Shown here: one piece after another, positions 1-12,963 of the stretch
How positions within the stretch are numbered: the stretch's first letter is position 1
How the letters are laid out: each line of letters begins with the position of its first letter
Assembly (NCBI RefSeq): GCF_002846495.1
Contig: NZ_PJNE01000001.1
Location: 62,001-126,000, forward strand
Direction: 5' to 3'
Length of the DNA: 64,000 nt
DNA from: Phycicoccus duodecadis
GTDB taxonomy: Bacteria; Actinomycetota; Actinomycetes; Actinomycetales; Dermatophilaceae
Program-made: the position numbers and the translations under genes
Notes under the pieces: generated by a model
What the model was told of the DNA's origin: nothing
The model's input: only the letters and a program-made list of their open reading frames with translations
Database searches by the model: none

Positions 1-128
1 CTCTGTCACCCCTGGCGGCGGGCGACGGCCACGACGGTCCCGCCGGGGTCGGTCAGGACCGGAGAAGCGAGGCGAGCCGCAGCGCGGCACCATGGGACGG
101 GAACGCACCGACGACCGGGAGGACGACC

Positions 129-581
129 GTGAGCCCCACGAAGAAGAGGACCAGCACCCGCAGCAGCGAGGTGCTGAGCGACGCCGAGAAGGCCGCCATG
201 AAGGAGACCGTGGCCGAGCGGCGCGCGCGGGCCAAGGGCGCCAAGGCTGAGGACGACGTCGCGGCCGTGCTGGCCGCCATCGCGAAGATGGCCGACGACG
301 ACCGTGCCCTGTGCGCCCGCCTGCACGAGGTCATCACCGGCGCCGCACCCGACCTCGCGCCGCGCACCTGGTACGGCATGCCTGCCTACGCCAAGGACGG
401 CAAGGTGCTGCTGGCCGTGAAGAACTCCGGCAAGTTCGGGATGCGCTACACGAGCCTGGAGTTCCAGGACGTCGCGCGGCTCGACGACGGCTCGATGTGG
501 CCGGTGTCGTGGGCGGTGCAGGAGCTCACCACGGCCGGCGAGAAGCAGGTCGCCGACCTCGTGCGGCGCGCCGTGGGCTGA
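129..581 (+). CDS. DUF1801 domain protein (YdhG-like fold)
   Basis: This is a 150-residue soluble protein of unknown function. The first ~50 residues are Lys/Arg/Glu-rich and probably disordered. Residues ~65-145 match the DUF1801 pattern: a helix ending in a PDL motif, then RTWYGMPAYAKDGK and a strand-rich end with FGMRYTSL. The family is found widely in bacteria but its activity is unknown. I take the GTG at 129 because GGAGGAC lies about six bases upstream. It stands alone and converges on the zinc metallopeptidase gene, 12 bases away. Confidence 0.8.
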   Translation: MSPTKKRTSTRSSEVLSDAEKAAMKETVAERRARAKGAKAEDDVAAVLAAIAKMADDDRALCARLHEVITGAAPDLAPRTWYGMPAYAKDGKVLLAVKNSGKFGMRYTSLEFQDVARLDDGSMWPVSWAVQELTTAGEKQVADLVRRAVG

Positions 582-593
582 CCGCCCGCGCGA

Positions 594-1508
594 TCAGCTC
601 TCGACGGAGGGCACCGAGAAGGTGTCGCAGCGGTTGAGGTCGCCGCTCTTGTACCCGGTGAGGAACCAGGTCTGGCGGGACTTCGACGAGCCGTGCGTCC
701 ACGACTCGGGCGTGACCCGGCCGGTGGCGGCCTTCTGGATGGTGTCGTCTCCGACCGCCGCCGCCGCCGACAGGGCCGACTGGATGTCGGTGTCGGTCAG
801 CGGCTTGAGGAACGGTGTGCCGCCGGCGTCGGGGACGGTGGAGGCGTGCTGCGCCCAGACCCCGGCGAGGCAGTCGGCCATCAGCTCGGTGCGCACCGAG
901 CCCGACTCCGCGCCCTGCGGGTCCTGCTGGGCCCTGTTGAGCAGCCCCAGCTGGTCCTGCAGCGCGTGGCCGTACTCGTGGGCCACGACGTACTCCTGGG
1001 CCAGCGCGCCGTCGTCGGCCCCGAAGCGCGAGGTCAACAGGTCGAAGAAGCTGGCGTCGATGTAGACCTTCTTGTCGAGGGGGCAGTAGAACGGGCCGAC
1101 CTCGTTGCTGGCCGTGCCGCAGGCCGACTGCGTCTGCCCGCTGTAGAGCACCGTCCGGGTCTCCTGCCACTGGTACTTCGAGCTCTTGAGCTCACCGGCC
1201 CAGAAGGCCTGCACCGAGTTGACGGTGCCGACCACGCGGCACTCGACGCGGGCGTTGGCGTCGGCGCCGGTCCTGCAGTCGGAGAACGCGGAGGAGTCGG
1301 TCGAGCCGCCGGCCTGCACCTGACCGGGATCCGACGTGCCGCCCCCGGTGGGGATGGACGAGGGGTCGATGCCGAACACCAGGAGCAGGATGGTGATGAT
1401 GATGCCGCCGAGGCCGCCGCCCACGACCAGGCCACCGGGCGCGCCTCCACCGCCGCCACCCCCGCTGACCTGCGAGGTGTCGAGACGCGCGTTCTCGTTG
1501 AAGCTCAT
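594..1508 (-). CDS. Putative neutral zinc metallopeptidase (YpfJ family)
   Basis: This is a 304-residue membrane-anchored metallopeptidase of the neutral zinc peptidase/YpfJ family. A Gly-rich N-terminus (residues ~15-33) precedes one membrane segment (~28-46). The HEXXH site reads HEYGH, with His177 and His181 as ligands and Glu178 as catalytic base; Glu208 in the ELMADC helix is the likely third ligand. Two Cys pairs in the extracellular part may form disulfides. The ATG at 1508 is preceded on its strand by GGAGGCC. Substrates are unknown; the catalytic domain is inferred to lie outside the membrane. Confidence 0.88.
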   Translation of the reverse strand: MSFNENARLDTSQVSGGGGGGGAPGGLVVGGGLGGIIITILLLVFGIDPSSIPTGGGTSDPGQVQAGGSTDSSAFSDCRTGADANARVECRVVGTVNSVQAFWAGELKSSKYQWQETRTVLYSGQTQSACGTASNEVGPFYCPLDKKVYIDASFFDLLTSRFGADDGALAQEYVVAHEYGHALQDQLGLLNRAQQDPQGAESGSVRTELMADCLAGVWAQHASTVPDAGGTPFLKPLTDTDIQSALSAAAAVGDDTIQKAATGRVTPESWTHGSSKSRQTWFLTGYKSGDLNRCDTFSVPSVES

Positions 1509-1554
1509 CGGGGGCCTCCGTCGTCACCGTGCCGGAGTCGTCCCCGGCCCGCCT

Positions 1555-1560
1555 TAGACT
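1555..1560 (+). promoter_or_regulatory. Candidate -10 (TAGACT) of the ABC-F gene
   Basis: TAGACT lies ~74 bases before the ABC-F start, predicting an untranslated leader of roughly 68 bases, unlike most promoters in this window. No clear -35 is visible. Confidence 0.35.
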
Positions 1561-1634
1561 AGGGGTGACCACGCGCTGCTGGGCACCACCGTCGCTCCCG
1601 TCCGCGCGCGTCGCCCCCGACCGAAGGACCTCTT

Positions 1635-3219
<1,585 letters not shown>

Positions 3220-3233
<14 letters not shown>

Positions 3234-4104
3234 CGCCGGCCCCGAGCGTGCGCAGCACGTGCCGGGTGATGTCGGCCCGGCCCCTGGCGCCCTCCGGCGT
3301 GGGCAGCAGCGGGTAGTCGTGCGGCGACCCCGGCTCGACGTGCACGACGAGGTCGGCGTCGGCCGGGGCCAGCTCGCGCAGCCGGTCGCAGTCGGCGCGG
3401 CAGATGTCGTGCGACCCGACCAGCACCAGGGTCGGCGGCAGGTCCCCGAGCGGGCCGAAGAGCGGGCTGACGGACGGGTCGGCCGGGTCGAGGCCACCGG
3501 CCCACTGCCGGGCGATGGGCCGCATCCCGGCCGGCGTGAGCCACGGGTCCTGGCGCGCGAGGCGCTCGACCTCGGGGTTCCCCAGCGACAGGTCCAGCCA
3601 GGGCGCGACCAGGGTGAGCCCGGCGACCAGCCCGTCACCGCGGTGCCGCTGGGCCATGAGCAGGGCGAGGGTGCCCCCGGCCGAGTCGCCGACCAGGTAC
3701 AGCGGCGCCTCCTCGCCCAGCCGCGCCGTCGCCGCGTCCAGGAAGCGCCACGCGTCGGTGTGCACGGCCGCCGGCGCGAGCGGGTAGCGCGGCACGTGGA
3801 CCGTGCGCCCGGTCGACTCCACCAGGTGCTCGACGAGCCCCCAGTGCTGGGCCTGGATGCCGTTGATGAAGGCTCCGCCGTGCAGCAGCACCAGCGCGCC
3901 AGGGCCCTCGCCGGACCCGGAGACCGTCACCAGCTCGCCCCCGTCGAACGACGCCGTGGTGGCGCGGGCGGCGAGCCCTTCGGGCACGGGCGCCGCCGGG
4001 TAGCCGTGGGCCATGCTGTGCCGCCCGGCCTCGACGGTGCGGTAACGATGCTTGCGGGTGGCCCGGAGCCGCGCCCGGGCCACCAGCGTCTGCCAGCTGG
4101 TCAT
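3220..4104 (-). CDS. Alpha/beta hydrolase (HSL/acetyl-esterase type)
   Basis: This is a 294-residue hydrolase of the hormone-sensitive-lipase-like group. HGGAFING forms the oxyanion-hole motif and GDSAGG carries the nucleophilic Ser. The acid is probably in the GSHD region and the His in the PHDYP motif near the C-terminus. No signal peptide is seen. The substrate is unknown, most likely a short-chain carboxyl ester. It starts 13 bases after the trpB2-like stop, so the two probably share a transcript. Confidence 0.87.
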
Positions 4105-4117
4105 GCGTGGCCCCCGG

Positions 4118-5542
4118 TCATCCCGGGATGCTCGGCAGCCTGGTCAGCGCCCGCGCCACCGACTCCTGCAGCTCGTCGTCGTCCCACGTGTGGTCGACGA
4201 GGTCGCCGCGCAGGTAGGCGTCGTACGCGGGGAGGTCGAGGTGGCCGTGGCCGCACAGGGCCGTGAGGATGACCTTCTCCTCGCCGGTCTCGACGCAGCG
4301 GATGGCCTCCTCGACCGCGGCCGCCAGCGCGTGCGTCGGCTCGGGCGCGGGGACGATGCCCTCGGTCCGGGCGAAGAGGACCCCGGCGGCGAAGCAGTCC
4401 TTCTGGGTACGGGCCTCGGCCTCGATGAGCCCCTGGTCGTAGAGGTGGCTGATCAGCGGGCTCATCCCGTGGTAGCGCAGGCCGCCGGCGTGGATCGGGT
4501 CCGGGATGAAGTCGTGCCCGAGCGTGTGCATCTTGAGCAGCGGGGTGAGCCCGGCGACGTCGCCGAAGTCGTACGCGTACGTGCCCTGGGTGAGCGAGGG
4601 GCACGAGGCGGGCTCGACGGCGCGGATGACCGGGCCGGCGCCGCCCGCGGCGAGCTTCTCGCGGAGGAACGGGAAGGTCAGGCCGCCGAAGTTCGAGCCG
4701 CCGCCGGTGCAGCCGACGATGAGGTCGACGACCTCGCCGATCTTGGCCAGCTGGAGCAACGCCTCCTCGCCGATGATCGTCTGGTGCAGCAGCACGTGGT
4801 TGAGCACCGACCCGAGCGCGTAGTTGACGGTCGGGTCCTGGGCGGCCACCTCGACGGCCTCGCTGATGGCCAGGCCGAGCGAGCCGGGGGAGTCGGGGTC
4901 GCTCGCCAGCATCGCGCGCCCGGCCTCGGTGAGGTCGGACGGGCTGGGGTGCACCGTGCCGCCGAAGGTCTCCATCATGATCTTGCGGTACGGCTTGGCG
5001 TCGTACGAGGCGCGCACCTGCCAGATCTCGCACTCGAGGTCGAACTGGGCGCACGCGAAGGCCAGGGAGGTGCCCCACTGCCCGGCGCCGGTCTCGGTCG
5101 TGAGCTTCCGGATGCCGGCCTTGGCGTTGTAGTACGCCTGTGGGACGGCGGTGTTGGGCTTGTGCGAGCCGGCCGGCGAGACGCCTTCGTACTTGTAGTA
5201 GATGCGGGCGGGCGTGCCGAGCGCCTTCTCGAGCCGGTGGGCCCGGAACAGGGGCGAGGGCCGCCACAGCTTGTAGACGTCGAGCACCTCGGCCGGGATG
5301 TCGATGTACTGCTCGGTCGAGACCTCCTGCGCGATGAGGTCCATCGGGAAGAGCGCCGACAGGTCGTCGGGCCCCACCGGCTGTCCGGTGCCGGGGTGCA
5401 GCGGCGGCGGGGGCGGGGTGGGCAGGTCGTGCAGGATGTTGTACCAGCGCGTGGGCATCTCGTCCTCGTCGAGCAGGACCTTGTGGCGCAGGGCGTCGGG
5501 CACGGAAGCCTCCGGGGCGTCGATGGCGGTGGGTGCCGTCAT
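4118..5542 (-). CDS. TrpB-like PLP enzyme (TrpB2 class)
   Basis: This is a 474-residue pyridoxal-phosphate enzyme of the tryptophan synthase beta-like (TrpB2) class, longer than TrpB1 (~400). The Schiff-base Lys lies in the AGSHKPNTA motif and the phosphate-binding loop is [10 protein letters not shown]. TrpB2 enzymes condense indole with serine or phosphoserine; no trpA or other trp gene is nearby, consistent with stand-alone indole salvage. The frame stays open 45 codons further upstream, but that extension is Pro/Arg-rich and unlike the family. The ATG at 5542 begins MTAPTAID and leads directly into conserved sequence. Confidence 0.88.
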   Translation of the reverse strand: MTAPTAIDAPEASVPDALRHKVLLDEDEMPTRWYNILHDLPTPPPPPLHPGTGQPVGPDDLSALFPMDLIAQEVSTEQYIDIPAEVLDVYKLWRPSPLFRAHRLEKALGTPARIYYKYEGVSPAGSHKPNTAVPQAYYNAKAGIRKLTTETGAGQWGTSLAFACAQFDLECEIWQVRASYDAKPYRKIMMETFGGTVHPSPSDLTEAGRAMLASDPDSPGSLGLAISEAVEVAAQDPTVNYALGSVLNHVLLHQTIIGEEALLQLAKIGEVVDLIVGCTGGGSNFGGLTFPFLREKLAAGGAGPVIRAVEPASCPSLTQGTYAYDFGDVAGLTPLLKMHTLGHDFIPDPIHAGGLRYHGMSPLISHLYDQGLIEAEARTQKDCFAAGVLFARTEGIVPAPEPTHALAAAVEEAIRCVETGEEKVILTALCGHGHLDLPAYDAYLRGDLVDHTWDDDELQESVARALTRLPSIPG

Positions 5543-5647
5543 CGTCGGCGCTGGGCGGGCGGGGCACAAGGGGGTGCCCACGGCCGTGGAACACCTGTCG
5601 GCGCGCGGTGGTTGACTCACGGGACCGACGACGAGGAGCACACACCG

Positions 5648-7537
<1,890 letters not shown>

Positions 7538-7556
7538 CGTCCGGCCGCGGGTCGTC

Positions 7557-8495
7557 CTAGGCCCGTGACGAGGACCGCAGCCGGCGCCGCACGCGGCTCG
7601 CCGTCCTGCGCCACGCCGGCAGGGCATCCCACCGCTCGCGGGCCAGTCGCTCCCGCTCGGCCTTCGCGGCGGCCGCGGCGGCCGCCTTCTCGGCCCCGGC
7701 ACGTCGGGCCTGCTCCGCGTAGGCCTCCTCCTCGTCCCGGCGGATCCGGGCGTGCGAGGCCGGGACCCGCTCACCGCGGTCGAGATAGGCCTGCCGGAAC
7801 GGCTCGATCACCCGGGCGCGCTGGGCGCGGTCCTCGGGCGGCAGGTCGTCGGAGATGTTCGCGCTGTGCCGGCGGTAGAGCCAGGTCGGCTCCGCGATCG
7901 TCGTGGCGCGGATGTCGCCGCTCATCAGGGTCAGCCACACCGGCAGGATGACGACCTGGTCGAGGGTGGGGTCCCAGGGGCCCCGCTGGAACAGGTCGGT
8001 CCGCACCAGGGCGCCGTCGTTGATCGTGACCCGGCCGTCGAGGAGGTCCCCGACGATGGGCTGGGGCAGGGTGGCGGTGCTGACGTGGCGCAGGGCGGCG
8101 TCGGTCACGTGGAAGCTGCCCGTGCACAGGTCGTAGCCCTGCTCGACGACCTCGAGATGGGCGACGAGGTGGCGGGGCAGCATGATGTCGTCGTCGCCGA
8201 ACAGCATCACGAACCGGGAGCGGGCGCGGGAGACCCCCAGCACGATGGCCGAGGCCGGGTTGTTGCGCCCGTCGTGGACCTCGATGCGGACGCACTCGGC
8301 ACCCGCCGCTGCGCAGACCTCCTGCGTCGAGGCGTCGTCGGAACAGTCGTCGACCACGAGGATGTGGGTGCTCCAGCCCGCGCGGCGCGCCTCGTCGACG
8401 GCCACCTGGATCGAGTGCAGGGTCGTCCGGAGCAGGTCGGCGCGGTTGCGGGTGGGGATGACCACCGTCACGTCGGGGATGGCGGCCACGGTCAC
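7557..8495 (-). CDS. Family 2 glycosyltransferase
   Basis: This is a 312-residue GT-A fold glycosyltransferase, the last gene of the sugar cassette. It begins TVVIPTRNRADLL, typical of GT2. LVVDDCSDD supplies the first Asp pair and FGDDDIM the metal-binding DXD-like triplet. Residues ~240-312 form an Ala/Glu/Arg-rich helix likely to make a coiled coil, ending in a basic tail. The GTG at 8495 overlaps the upstream stop as GTGA; the longer open frame upstream is antisense-type noise. Donor and acceptor are unknown; the neighbouring enzymes suggest an amino- or acylamino-sugar donor. Confidence 0.87.
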   Translation of the reverse strand: MTVAAIPDVTVVIPTRNRADLLRTTLHSIQVAVDEARRAGWSTHILVVDDCSDDASTQEVCAAAGAECVRIEVHDGRNNPASAIVLGVSRARSRFVMLFGDDDIMLPRHLVAHLEVVEQGYDLCTGSFHVTDAALRHVSTATLPQPIVGDLLDGRVTINDGALVRTDLFQRGPWDPTLDQVVILPVWLTLMSGDIRATTIAEPTWLYRRHSANISDDLPPEDRAQRARVIEPFRQAYLDRGERVPASHARIRRDEEEAYAEQARRAGAEKAAAAAAAKAERERLARERWDALPAWRRTASRVRRRLRSSSRA

Positions 8496-9025
8496 GGCCT
8501 CGTCCGCAGCACCCGGGCGGGTACGCCGGCGGCCACGCAGTGGTCGGGCAGGTCGTGGGCCACGACGGCCCCGGCCGCCACCTGCACCCCGCGCCCGATG
8601 CGCACCCCCGGCAGGATCGTGCTCGACACGCCCAGGTCGGAGTCGTCGCCGATCTCGACGGCCGCGTACCGGAGCGCCGAGTGCAGGATGGGCACGTCGC
8701 GCCCCTGCTCGGTGTGGCTCGAGGTGATGACGCGCACGCCGATGCCGATGCCGACGTTCCGGCCGATCCGCAGGCCGCCGGCCGAGTTGAGGTAGGTCTG
8801 CTCCCCGACCCACGTCCCGTCGCCGATCTCGAGTGCACCGTCGGGGTAGGCCTTGGCGATGACGTGGTGGGCCAGGTAGACGCCGTCGCCGAGGCTGATG
8901 TGCTCGGGACGGAAGACCAGCGCCGTGGCCTCCACGAACGAGCCCGCACCGAAGCGGGCGAACGCCGCGGTCGTCCAGCGCCCGTCGCCGTGCGAGGTGC
9001 GCGCTCGGGCGGGCGACGTGCTCAC
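8492..9025 (-). CDS. Hexapeptide-repeat (left-handed beta-helix) acyltransferase
   Basis: This is a 177-residue protein built from isoleucine-patch hexapeptide turns ([LIV]-G-x-x-x-x). Examples are ISLGDGVYLA, LEIGDGTWVG, LRIGRNVGIG and VEIGDDSDLG. Such proteins form trimers and transfer acetyl or other acyl groups from CoA. The catalytic His is probably in SSHTEQG. The C-terminus reads VAAGVPARVLR, common in sugar O- or N-acetyltransferases. Both ends use GTGA overlaps with the neighbouring genes, implying coupled translation. The likely role is acylation of the aminosugar made by the DegT enzyme; this is inference. Confidence 0.87.
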   Translation of the reverse strand: MSTSPARARTSHGDGRWTTAAFARFGAGSFVEATALVFRPEHISLGDGVYLAHHVIAKAYPDGALEIGDGTWVGEQTYLNSAGGLRIGRNVGIGIGVRVITSSHTEQGRDVPILHSALRYAAVEIGDDSDLGVSSTILPGVRIGRGVQVAAGAVVAHDLPDHCVAAGVPARVLRTRP

Positions 9026-10107
9026 AGCAGCCCGACGACGGTCGACACCACGGTCTCCTGCTGCTCGCGGGTGATCCCGGGGTAGAGGGGCAGCGAGAGA
9101 TGACGCCCCACCCAGGCCTCGGTGACCGGGAAGCGCCCCGGCCCGAACCCGTACTTGTCGCGGTAGTAGGAGGAGGAGGGGATGTCCACGGTCCCGATCT
9201 GGATCTGGACCCCGCGCTCGGCCGCGGCGGGGATCAGCGCGGCCCGGTCGACCCCCTCGGGCAGCACGGCGACGTACGACTGGTGCACGGGCTCGCTGGA
9301 CGCGATGACCGCCGGGGCGGCCAGGGGGGTGCCGGCCAGGAGCTCGGCGTAGACGTCGGCGGCCGCGCGGCGGGCCCCCACGACGCGCTCCAGCTTGGCC
9401 ATCTGCGTCACGCCCAGCGCGCCCTGCATGTCCGTGAGGCGGTAGTTCAGCCCCGGCAGCACGAAGTCACTGCCGCCCGGGGTGAGGTGGATGCCGTGGT
9501 TGCGCCAGCGGCGCAGGGCCACGTCGAGCTCGGCGGAGGAGGTCGTGACCATCCCGCCCTCACCGGTCGTGACGGCCTTGCGCGGGTGGAAGGAGAAGCA
9601 CCCCATGGTCCCCACCGAGCCGGCGGCGCGACCGTCGCGGCCGGCCCCGAGCGCACACGCGGCGTCCTCGACCACGGGCACCCCGGGCGCGGCCGCCGCC
9701 AGGGCGGCCAGGTCGGCCATGACCCCGAAGGGGTGCACGGGCAGGACGGCCGCGAGGGGCACGTCGACCTCGGCGAGACGCGCGGGCGACATCGCCCACG
9801 ACCCCTCCTCGATGTCGACGAAGACGCAGTCGGCGCCCACCGCCTCGACCACGTTGGCGGTCGCGGGCCACGAGTAGGTGGGGACGGCGACCGCGTCACC
9901 GGGCCCCACCCCCAGGGCCAGCAACGCCAGGTGGAGGGCGGCCGTGCCGTTGGCCACGGCCACCGCGTGGGGGACACCCACCTGCGCGGCCACCGCGGCC
10001 TCGAAGGCGGCCACGTTGCGCCCCTGGACGAGGTTGCCGGAGCGCAGTACCTCCGCCACGACCGCCAGGTCGTCGTCCTCGATCAGGGGGACCGTCAGCG
10101 GGATCAC
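9022..10107 (-). CDS. DegT/DnrJ/EryC1/StrS sugar aminotransferase
   Basis: This is a 361-residue PLP-dependent nucleotide-sugar aminotransferase. [16 protein letters not shown] is the cofactor-phosphate region, [10 protein letters not shown] contains the PLP-ring Asp, and [15 protein letters not shown] holds the internal-aldimine Lys. Family members transaminate keto-sugars such as UDP-4-keto or 3-keto hexoses. The GTG at 10107 overlaps the epimerase stop by GTGA. The product would be an aminosugar nucleotide for the adjacent acyltransferase and glycosyltransferase. Confidence 0.9.
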   Translation of the reverse strand: MIPLTVPLIEDDDLAVVAEVLRSGNLVQGRNVAAFEAAVAAQVGVPHAVAVANGTAALHLALLALGVGPGDAVAVPTYSWPATANVVEAVGADCVFVDIEEGSWAMSPARLAEVDVPLAAVLPVHPFGVMADLAALAAAAPGVPVVEDAACALGAGRDGRAAGSVGTMGCFSFHPRKAVTTGEGGMVTTSSAELDVALRRWRNHGIHLTPGGSDFVLPGLNYRLTDMQGALGVTQMAKLERVVGARRAAADVYAELLAGTPLAAPAVIASSEPVHQSYVAVLPEGVDRAALIPAAAERGVQIQIGTVDIPSSSYYRDKYGFGPGRFPVTEAWVGRHLSLPLYPGITREQQETVVSTVVGLL

Positions 10108-11060
10108 GGAGCGGCCGTCCGGTAGAACTCGCCGGTGCGGCGGATGCCCTCCTCGAGGTCGATCTCGGCCTCGAACCCGAGCATGTCGCGGGCCTTGCCG
10201 ACCGCCGGCACCCGCAGCTCGATGTCGGCGTAGCCCTTGCGCGCGAAGGTGATCTCGGAGGACGACCCGAGCACCCGGACGATGGTGTTGGCCAGCCCGT
10301 AGATGGTGACCACGGCCCGCTGGTTGCCGATGTTGAACGACTCCCCGACGGCCGCCGGGTGGGTGAGGGCGAGGTGGACTCCCCGGATCATGTCGTCGAC
10401 GTAGCACCAGGCGCGGATCTGGGTGCCGTCACCGTGGATCTCGATGGGCTCGCCCCGCAGCGCCCGCTGGACGAAGGTGCGGATGGCGCCCTCGCCGACC
10501 TGGCCGGGCCCGTAGACGTTGAACGGGCGCACGACCACCACCGGGAGCCCGTCCTGCTGGTGGTGGGCCAGCGCCAGGTGCTCCTCGGCGAGCTTGCCGA
10601 CCGCGTAGGTCCAGCGCGCCTCGCCGACGGCCCCGGTGACGGTGTTGTCGGTCTCGGCGGAGCGGAACCCGTGCTGGCCGAACACCTCGGAGGTCGAGAA
10701 GCACACCACCCGGCCGGACACCCCGTGGTCGGCGGCGGCCTGCAGCACGTTCGCCGACCCGAGGACGTTCACGCGCATGGTGTCGACAGGTCGCTTGATG
10801 ACGGTGTCGATGCCCGCGATGGCGGCGCAGTGCACCACGTGGGTGGCCCCCGTCATGGCCTCGTGCACGGCGGCGGCGTCGCACACGTCGCCCTGCACCA
10901 GGGTGAGGTTGGGGTGGTGCGCGAACGGCTGATGGGTCAGCGCGTTGCGCGTGAGGTTGTCGAAGACGACCACCTCGTTGTCGTCGAGGAGGGTGCCGGC
11001 GAGCGTGGAGCCGATGAAACCCGCTCCGCCGGTGAGGAAGATCTTCTGGCCAGTGAGCAC
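10104..11060 (-). CDS. NAD-dependent sugar epimerase/dehydratase (extended SDR)
   Basis: This is a 318-residue extended [20 protein letters not shown] is the NAD-binding Rossmann motif, and TSEVFG plus YAVGK supply the Ser/Thr and Tyr-Lys catalytic residues. It probably epimerises, dehydrates or oxidises a nucleotide sugar and so feeds the aminotransferase. Start choice: TATGCT at 11072-11067 stands six bases before the GTG at 11060, the leaderless spacing seen across this window; a GTG at 11066 abuts the hexamer and is less likely. It is the first gene of the cassette. Confidence 0.85.
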   Translation of the reverse strand: MLTGQKIFLTGGAGFIGSTLAGTLLDDNEVVVFDNLTRNALTHQPFAHHPNLTLVQGDVCDAAAVHEAMTGATHVVHCAAIAGIDTVIKRPVDTMRVNVLGSANVLQAAADHGVSGRVVCFSTSEVFGQHGFRSAETDNTVTGAVGEARWTYAVGKLAEEHLALAHHQQDGLPVVVVRPFNVYGPGQVGEGAIRTFVQRALRGEPIEIHGDGTQIRAWCYVDDMIRGVHLALTHPAAVGESFNIGNQRAVVTIYGLANTIVRVLGSSSEITFARKGYADIELRVPAVGKARDMLGFEAEIDLEEGIRRTGEFYRTAAP

Positions 11061-11066
11061 CGGCAC

Positions 11067-11072
11067 AGCATA
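11067..11072 (-). promoter_or_regulatory. -10 TATGCT, leaderless start of the sugar cassette
   Basis: The hexamer has a 6-base spacer to GTG 11060. No Shine-Dalgarno is present. Confidence 0.55.
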
Positions 11073-11116
11073 GGTGCCCGCGAGGACCCGCCGCTCGGCC
11101 CGGGCCGGTACGGCGC

Positions 11117-11905
11117 CTACTCGTCCTCCTCGTCCCAGACCCGCACCTTCTTGGGCTTGGGCGGGTACTTGGCGGGGTCCGACAGCCGTTCCTCGCGCCG
11201 CACCCCGAAGCCGACCAGGACGAAGCCGAGCACCGTCGAGGCCCACCACTGGTAGGCGTACGCGAGGTGCGGGCCGAGGCTGCGGTCCGGGGGCAGCAGG
11301 GCGTCGGGGCGCGGGGGGGTGGAGCCGTCCGGCAGTGTCTCGCGCTCGAGCAGGACGTAGGCGGGCAGCAGCCGGTCGTCGAAGGCGCGCTCCGCGTCGG
11401 TTACCGACACGTTGGCGATCTGGCCCGGCGAGGGGGCCTTGTCGCGGGAGGCCTCGGAGGGGCGGACCCAGCCGACCATCGTCACCGGCCCCGACGGCGC
11501 GGGCGGCACGGTGGGCAGGACGCTGGCACCGCGTGCGGAGGCCGGCACCCAGCCCCGGTCGACCAGCACGTCCGGGCCGCCGTCGTCGGGCCGCAGCACC
11601 CAGAGCACCTCGAGCCCGACGGCCCCGTCGTTGGGGCGTCCGCGGACGAAGAGCGGCCCGTCGACGTAGGTGCCGGTCGCGGTCACCCGCGTCCAGTCGT
11701 CGCCCCGGTCGAAGCCGGCCGGGGTGAGAACCTTCGACACCGGGACGGGGTCGGCGCGGTAGTGGGCGTCCAGGAGCGCGTTGCGCTCGACCTTGGCCTC
11801 GTGCCGGTGGTACTGCCAGAAACCCAGGTGGTAGGCAGCCACCGAGAACAGTGCCGCCAGGACCAGCGCACCGAGCCATCGGGGAGTGAGAAGCCGGCGC
11901 AGCAC
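11117..11905 (-). CDS. SURF1-family cytochrome oxidase assembly protein
   Basis: This is a 262-residue SURF1-like protein. Membrane helices lie near residues 8-28 ([21 protein letters not shown]) and close to the C-terminus ([14 protein letters not shown]). The extracytoplasmic domain between them includes [10 protein letters not shown], a hallmark of the family. SURF1 helps assemble aa3-type cytochrome c oxidase, probably through heme delivery to subunit I. The cytoplasmic tail is acidic (VWDEEDE). GTG 11905 is chosen because TAGCGT stands seven bases before it; moaA is divergent 34 bases away. Confidence 0.87.
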   Translation of the reverse strand: MLRRLLTPRWLGALVLAALFSVAAYHLGFWQYHRHEAKVERNALLDAHYRADPVPVSKVLTPAGFDRGDDWTRVTATGTYVDGPLFVRGRPNDGAVGLEVLWVLRPDDGGPDVLVDRGWVPASARGASVLPTVPPAPSGPVTMVGWVRPSEASRDKAPSPGQIANVSVTDAERAFDDRLLPAYVLLERETLPDGSTPPRPDALLPPDRSLGPHLAYAYQWWASTVLGFVLVGFGVRREERLSDPAKYPPKPKKVRVWDEEDE

Positions 11906-11912
11906 TCCGTGC

Positions 11913-11918
11913 ACGCTA
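11913..11918 (-). promoter_or_regulatory. -10 TAGCGT, leaderless start of SURF1
   Basis: The spacer is 7 bases to GTG 11905. It sits eight bases from the opposing moaA -10. Confidence 0.5.
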
Positions 11919-11925
11919 CCCGTCG

Positions 11926-11931
11926 TAGGCT
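11926..11931 (+). promoter_or_regulatory. -10 TAGGCT, leaderless start of moaA
   Basis: The spacer is 8 bases to ATG 11940. No Shine-Dalgarno is present. Confidence 0.6.
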
Positions 11932-11939
11932 GGACCCCG

Positions 11940-12941
11940 ATGACCGACCTCCCAGTGCCCAGACTCCTCGACCGCTTCGGCCGCGTCGGGCGAGACCTCC
12001 GTGTGTCGGTGACCGACCGGTGCAACCTGCGGTGCACGTACTGCATGCCGGCCGAGGGCCTCGACTGGCTGCCCAAGCCCGAGATGCTCACCGACGACGA
12101 GCTCGTGCGGCTGGTCGGCGTGATGGTCGGCCTGGGGGTCACCAACGTCCGGCTCACCGGGGGCGAGCCGCTCCTGCGCCGCAGCCTGGTCGACGTCGTC
12201 GGGCGGATCGCGGCCCTCGAGCCCCGGCCCCGCATCGCGATGACCAGCAACGGCATCGGCCTCGACCGCCTGGCGGCGCCGCTGGCCGCTGCCGGCCTCG
12301 ACCGGGTCAACGTCAGCCTCGACACCATCAGCCCGCAGCAGTTCCGCGACCTCACCCGGCGCGACCGCTTCGAGGACGTCGAGCGCGGGCTCAAGGCCGC
12401 CGCCGATGCCGGCCTGGTGCCGGTGAAGGTCAACGCGGTGGCCATGCGCGGCATCAACGACGACGGCGTCGCCGACCTGCTGCAGTGGTGCCTCGACCGC
12501 GGCTACGCGCTGCGCTTCATCGAGCAGATGCCGCTCGACGCCCAGCACGCCTGGGACCGCACCCAGATGGTGTCGCAGACCGAGATCCTCGAGCGGCTCG
12601 GCGAGCGCTTCCGGCTCACGCCCGTCGAGGGCCGCGGCAGCGCCCCCGCCGAGCTGTTCCACGTCGACGGTGGCCCGCAGACCGTCGGGGTCATCGCCAG
12701 CGTCACCGCCCCGTTCTGCGCCGCCTGCGACCGGGCCCGGCTCACCGCCGACGGCCAGCTGCGCAACTGCCTGTTCTCGCGCACCGAGGTCGACCTGCGC
12801 GGCCCCCTGCGCGACGGCGCCAGCGACGCCGAGATCACCGATCTCATCGTGGGTGAGATGTGGGCCAAGAAGGCCGGGCACGGCATCGACCGCCCCGACT
12901 TCGTGCAGCCCGACCGGCCCATGTCGGCCATCGGGGGCTGA
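11940..12941 (+). CDS. moaA: GTP 3',8-cyclase MoaA (molybdopterin synthesis)
   Basis: This is a 333-residue radical SAM enzyme that converts GTP to 3',8-cyclo-GTP, the first step to molybdenum cofactor. The SAM cluster is bound by Cys28, Cys32 and Cys35 (CNLRCTYC) and the substrate-side cluster by Cys260, Cys263 and Cys277. LTGGEPLLR is the SAM-binding GGE motif. The protein ends MSAIGG, the conserved GG tail needed for activity. No other moa gene is in the window. Confidence 0.96.
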   Translation: MTDLPVPRLLDRFGRVGRDLRVSVTDRCNLRCTYCMPAEGLDWLPKPEMLTDDELVRLVGVMVGLGVTNVRLTGGEPLLRRSLVDVVGRIAALEPRPRIAMTSNGIGLDRLAAPLAAAGLDRVNVSLDTISPQQFRDLTRRDRFEDVERGLKAAADAGLVPVKVNAVAMRGINDDGVADLLQWCLDRGYALRFIEQMPLDAQHAWDRTQMVSQTEILERLGERFRLTPVEGRGSAPAELFHVDGGPQTVGVIASVTAPFCAACDRARLTADGQLRNCLFSRTEVDLRGPLRDGASDAEITDLIVGEMWAKKAGHGIDRPDFVQPDRPMSAIGG

Positions 12942-12963
12942 GGCCCGCCGGCCCCGAGGCCGG

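Noticed and set aside
6..62. Minus-strand reading ending with a VOC/glyoxalase-like tail (LTDPGGTVVAVARR)
   Set aside because: The upstream part of this frame is antisense to the DUF1801 gene and shows no VOC features. A short remnant is possible, but twenty residues are not enough to call a gene or pseudogene.
4052..5647. Long open frame in continuity with the ABC exporter
   Set aside because: It is antisense to the well-supported TrpB-like gene, and its Val/Glu/Gly-rich composition is typical of GC-rich shadow frames.
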